From assembly GCA_004552305.1 (NCBI GenBank), contig SFOX01000047.1, positions 1 to 7,062 of the forward strand: a stretch of 7,062 nt of DNA, written 5' to 3'. The position numbers and the translations under genes were made by a program. Position 1 is the stretch's first letter. Every line of letters starts with the position of its first letter. The DNA comes from Subdoligranulum variabile (GTDB lineage Bacteria > Bacillota > Clostridia > Oscillospirales > Ruminococcaceae). Below are positions 5,323 through 7,062 of the stretch, piece by piece. The notes beneath the pieces are model-generated. The model did no database searches. It was not told the origin of the DNA and saw only the letters and a list, made by a program, of their open reading frames with translations.

Positions 5323-6516
5323 TTATGCGCCGCGCGGGTTATCGCGGTACTGCTGCGGCGTGCGCCCCTCATACCGCTTAAAGATTTGGGTAAAATAGCT
5401 TTGGGTCGGGTAGTTCAGAAATCCTGCAATGTCGGACAGGCTGTAGTCGGTATGGGTCAATAGATAGCGCGCCTCGCGCAGCTTTTCGCGGTGGATGTAC
5501 TCCGATATGCCGCAGCCGACCTCCGCCTTGAATTTCAGCGACAGGCTGCGGCTGCACAGCCCGCATTCATGCGCCAGCTCCTCTAAACGCAGGTCCTCGT
5601 GCAGATGGGTGGAAATATATTGTAAGCAGTTTTTGACGACGGCGCTCTGTGCGCCGCTTTTTTTGGTATCCGCAACGCGGTTGCAGAAATCCATCGCCAT
5701 CGTAAAGGACAGCTTTTGTACGGGTTCGTTTTCCATCTGCGCATCGACGCGCTGGCAATACACATCGCTGAGGTTGAACGCCGTTTCGCTATCCAGCCCG
5801 CCGCGAATCGCCGCGCGGGACAGCAGCGTGGCAAAGGATATAAAAGAATATTTCTGCTGCTGCAAAGGGCTGGAGCTCATTCTGCCGATTTTTCCCTGCG
5901 AGGGCTGCAGCAGGCGGCGCTGCAGCATTTCGGCATCACCGTTTTCCACGGCACTGCATACGCCCGACTCAAAATCCACCGGGATATGAAACGCCGCTTC
6001 CTCCCGCAGCTCAAACATGGCACCGTTCAAATCGGCGGGGCGGGCAGAGGTATTGTCCACAAATAAAATATTCTCAGCCGTAATACTCTGTCCGTGCGCC
6101 AGCCGCACAATAAGGCAAAGCAGGGATTTCAGCTGGTGTAAATTCACTAAAGGAATCTGTGCCATCAAATCGCAGAATGCCTGCAGATGCTGTGGGTCAA
6201 TGGCCTGAGAGGCAAGTTGTAGGATCTCCCTGCGCGGGTGCTGGAATGGGCTGACCAGCCCCACAATACAGAACTGTTCCTGCGGCAGAGCAGCCACACC
6301 AATGAAATACCCCGGCTCTACATATGTCACCAGAGGGTGCAGTGTATCGCGCTTTTGCAAAAGAAAATCCGTCAGCACCCAGTGTACGGCCCGGCGCGGG
6401 ATCAGCTCATCATGCGGACCGGGCAGACCCAGAAGCGGTTCACCCGCAGCCGTAACAATCGTCAGCGGTATCCGGCAGACCGTATACAGATCCTCACAGC
6501 TTTTTAAAAAATCCAT
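5323..6516 (-). CDS. AraC-family transcriptional regulator with N-terminal sensor region
   Basis: The 397-residue protein is complete. The C-terminal 100 residues (about 291-392) form the AraC/XylS double helix-turn-helix: LRLEELAHECGLCSRSLSLK (309-328) and YSLSDIAGFLNYPTQSYFTQ (358-377), closing with RRYEGRTPQQYR-like IFKRYEGRTPQQYR. The N-terminal part (about 1-150) begins MDFLKSCEDLYTVCRIPLTI and resembles a ligand-sensing domain of the PocR/PAS-like kind found in many clostridial regulators; the ligand is unknown. A middle helical region (about 160-285) is weakly recognisable. ATG 6516 is chosen because GAGAGGGGG lies about 7 bases upstream. The gene is divergent from a GPH sugar symporter, so it most likely activates that transporter in response to a sugar. 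The sigma gene follows 24 bases downstream without a terminator, allowing read-through. Confidence 0.88.
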   Translation of the reverse strand: MDFLKSCEDLYTVCRIPLTIVTAAGEPLLGLPGPHDELIPRRAVHWVLTDFLLQKRDTLHPLVTYVEPGYFIGVAALPQEQFCIVGLVSPFQHPRREILQLASQAIDPQHLQAFCDLMAQIPLVNLHQLKSLLCLIVRLAHGQSITAENILFVDNTSARPADLNGAMFELREEAAFHIPVDFESGVCSAVENGDAEMLQRRLLQPSQGKIGRMSSSPLQQQKYSFISFATLLSRAAIRGGLDSETAFNLSDVYCQRVDAQMENEPVQKLSFTMAMDFCNRVADTKKSGAQSAVVKNCLQYISTHLHEDLRLEELAHECGLCSRSLSLKFKAEVGCGISEYIHREKLREARYLLTHTDYSLSDIAGFLNYPTQSYFTQIFKRYEGRTPQQYRDNPRGA

Positions 6517-6542
6517 GGAAAAACCCCCTCTCTTTTAACAAG

Positions 6543-6560
6543 GTATCATACTATTGATAC
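6543..6560. promoter_or_regulatory. Inverted repeat, possible operator upstream of the AraC gene
   Basis: GTATCA-N6-TGATAC is a perfect inverted repeat beginning 27 bases upstream of ATG 6516. On the - strand it covers TATGAT, a possible -10, with TTGACT upstream at only 13 bases, so the AraC promoter is not clearly resolved. It would suit autoregulation or binding of another dimeric repressor. Confidence 0.4.
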
Positions 6561-6584
6561 AAAAGTCAATATAAAGCAATGGGG

Positions 6585-6656
6585 TGGTGTAACACCATGC
6601 AAGCGGAAGGCAACTTCCACCTGGTGCTGGCAGTACGGGGAAAAAGCGCCCTATAA
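6585..6656 (+). other. GC-rich hairpin cluster with a 19-codon frame in the regulator/transporter spacer
   Basis: Within an AT-rich spacer, this 72-base island has three adjacent potential hairpins: TGGTGT-A-ACACCA (6585-6597), GGAAG-GCAA-CTTCC (6605-6618) and GGTGCT with AGCGCC (6623-6628, 6645-6650, one G-U pair). The same bases hold the short frame MQAEGNFHLVLAVRGKSAL (ATG 6597 to TAA 6656) with only a weak GGTGG before it. It could be a structured leader, a regulator site, a leader peptide or a dispersed repeat. No known riboswitch family was recognised. Whether it is transcribed depends on the promoter used: the -10 at 6755 lies downstream of it. Confidence 0.3.
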
Positions 6657-6679
6657 TAACACGACAGGCATGAATGGAG

Positions 6680-6706
6680 ATTACTTTTCAAAAAGAAAAT
6701 CGTAAT
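6680..6706. promoter_or_regulatory. Imperfect inverted repeat upstream of the symporter promoter
   Basis: ATTACTTTTC and GAAAA-TC-GTAAT pair around AAAAA, with a two-base bulge. It lies about 50 bases upstream of the putative -10, a usual place for an AraC-type activator, but such proteins more often bind direct repeats. Binding is inferred from position only. Confidence 0.3.
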
Positions 6707-6731
6707 TTAGACATAATAATCATAAAAACGA

Positions 6732-6760
6732 TATAAGCATCCGTCGGAATGCGCTACAAT
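6732..6760 (+). promoter_or_regulatory. Putative activator-dependent promoter of the GPH symporter gene
   Basis: TACAAT (6755-6760) is a good -10, but the hexamer 17 bases upstream (6732-6737, TATAAG) bears little resemblance to TTGACA. A good -10 with a poor -35 suits a promoter that needs an activator, here presumably the divergent AraC protein. The leader to ATG 6823 would be about 55 bases and includes a small GCCC...GGGC hairpin (6783-6798). Confidence 0.42.
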
Positions 6761-6822
6761 AAGGCTGTACTCAAGGAAAAACGCCCGCTCTACTGGGCAT
6801 GAAATGAGAAGGAGAAATCATT

Positions 6823-7062
6823 ATGGCAAAGAAACCTCTTGGTGTCGACAAAATGGGCATCCAGAAAACCATGCGCACCGGCGATTATCTGGCAGACTGC
6901 GGCGGTCAGTTTGCGCTGAACGCCATGACCGGTCTGGTATCGGTCGTGCTGTACTTCTACACTGAAAAAGTCGGTGTTGCAGCCGCCACGGCGGCAAATG
7001 TGCTGCTGGCAGCCAAAATCGTGGACGCCTTTACCGATCTGATCATGGGTAAGATCATGGAC
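6823..7062 (+). CDS. GPH-family sugar:cation symporter, N-terminal part (runs off window)
   Basis: The first 80 residues are visible, starting MAKKPLGVDKMGIQKTMRTG after AGAAGGAG (6807-6814) with an 8-base spacer. The segment GDYLADCGGQFALNAMTGLV, then SVVLYFYTEKVGV and KIVDAFTDLIMGKIMD matches the start of glycoside-pentoside-hexuronide (MelB-like) transporters of the MFS superfamily: first membrane helix with an N near its end, LYFYT, and the D-A-x-T-D-x-x-M-G loop motif after helix 2. In MelB-type proteins the early Asp residues take part in cation and sugar binding. It should import a sugar or glycoside with Na+ or H+ at the plasma membrane. The substrate cannot be told from this piece. 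It is divergent from the AraC regulator and probably controlled by it. Confidence 0.88.
   Translation, partial: MAKKPLGVDKMGIQKTMRTGDYLADCGGQFALNAMTGLVSVVLYFYTEKVGVAAATAANVLLAAKIVDAFTDLIMGKIMD

Noticed and set aside
5495..5989. + strand frames opposite the AraC gene
   Set aside because: They are antisense shadows of a complete AraC-family gene with both helix-turn-helix motifs.
6598..6612. Catabolite-repression (cre) site: TGCAAGCG followed by GAAGGCA
   Set aside because: The left half fits the consensus, but the right-hand CA is one base out of register, so it is not a convincing site.
6670..6705. Eleven-codon frame MNGDYFSKRKS
   Set aside because: No good ribosome site, very short, and overlaps an inverted repeat that better explains the bases.

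Overview
The window looks like chromosomal DNA of a GC-rich gut clostridium. The coding style, σA-type promoters, strong GGAGG ribosome sites, gene families and short GTAGGGGCG...CCCCTAC palindromes all suit an Oscillospiraceae/Ruminococcaceae relative such as the Faecalibacterium, Subdoligranulum or Gemmiger group. This placement is inferred from style; no marker gene is present.

Layout: (1) Bases 2-109 hold the AT-rich 3' end of a probable alpha/beta hydrolase on the + strand. It meets a large - strand gene tail to tail across a near-perfect bidirectional terminator (129-169). (2) Bases 176-2788 on the - strand encode a complete cytoplasmic GH78 alpha-L-rhamnosidase with its own promoter. 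(3) A divergent promoter drives a small LytTR DNA-binding protein (3013-3285). Its domain stops early, and another reading frame that looks like the end of an unrelated protein follows directly. (4) Bases 3356-3643 are non-coding and hold a terminator and three short palindromic repeats. (5) On the - strand (3644-5298) lies the wreck of an ECF-sigma / small membrane protein / large surface protein locus. The surface gene has lost its 5' part and probably a segment before its anchor tail. The membrane protein ends early. The sigma factor lacks the first part of region 4, and its best-placed start codon reads ATA. (6) An intact AraC-family regulator (5323-6516, -) is divergent from the start of a GPH-family sugar symporter (6823 to the window end, +), across a 306-base control region with three inverted repeats.

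How the parts fit: the AraC regulator and GPH transporter form a classic divergent sugar-uptake module. The rhamnosidase could process an imported rhamnoside, but it sits 4 kb away across the decayed locus, so a link is only an inference. The main unusual observation is a cluster of at least four apparent deletion joints between about 3255 and 4990, flanked by intact genes. It could be a decaying surface/signalling locus or an assembly artefact. I did not find a convincing new molecular system, CRISPR array, tRNA, rRNA or transposase.
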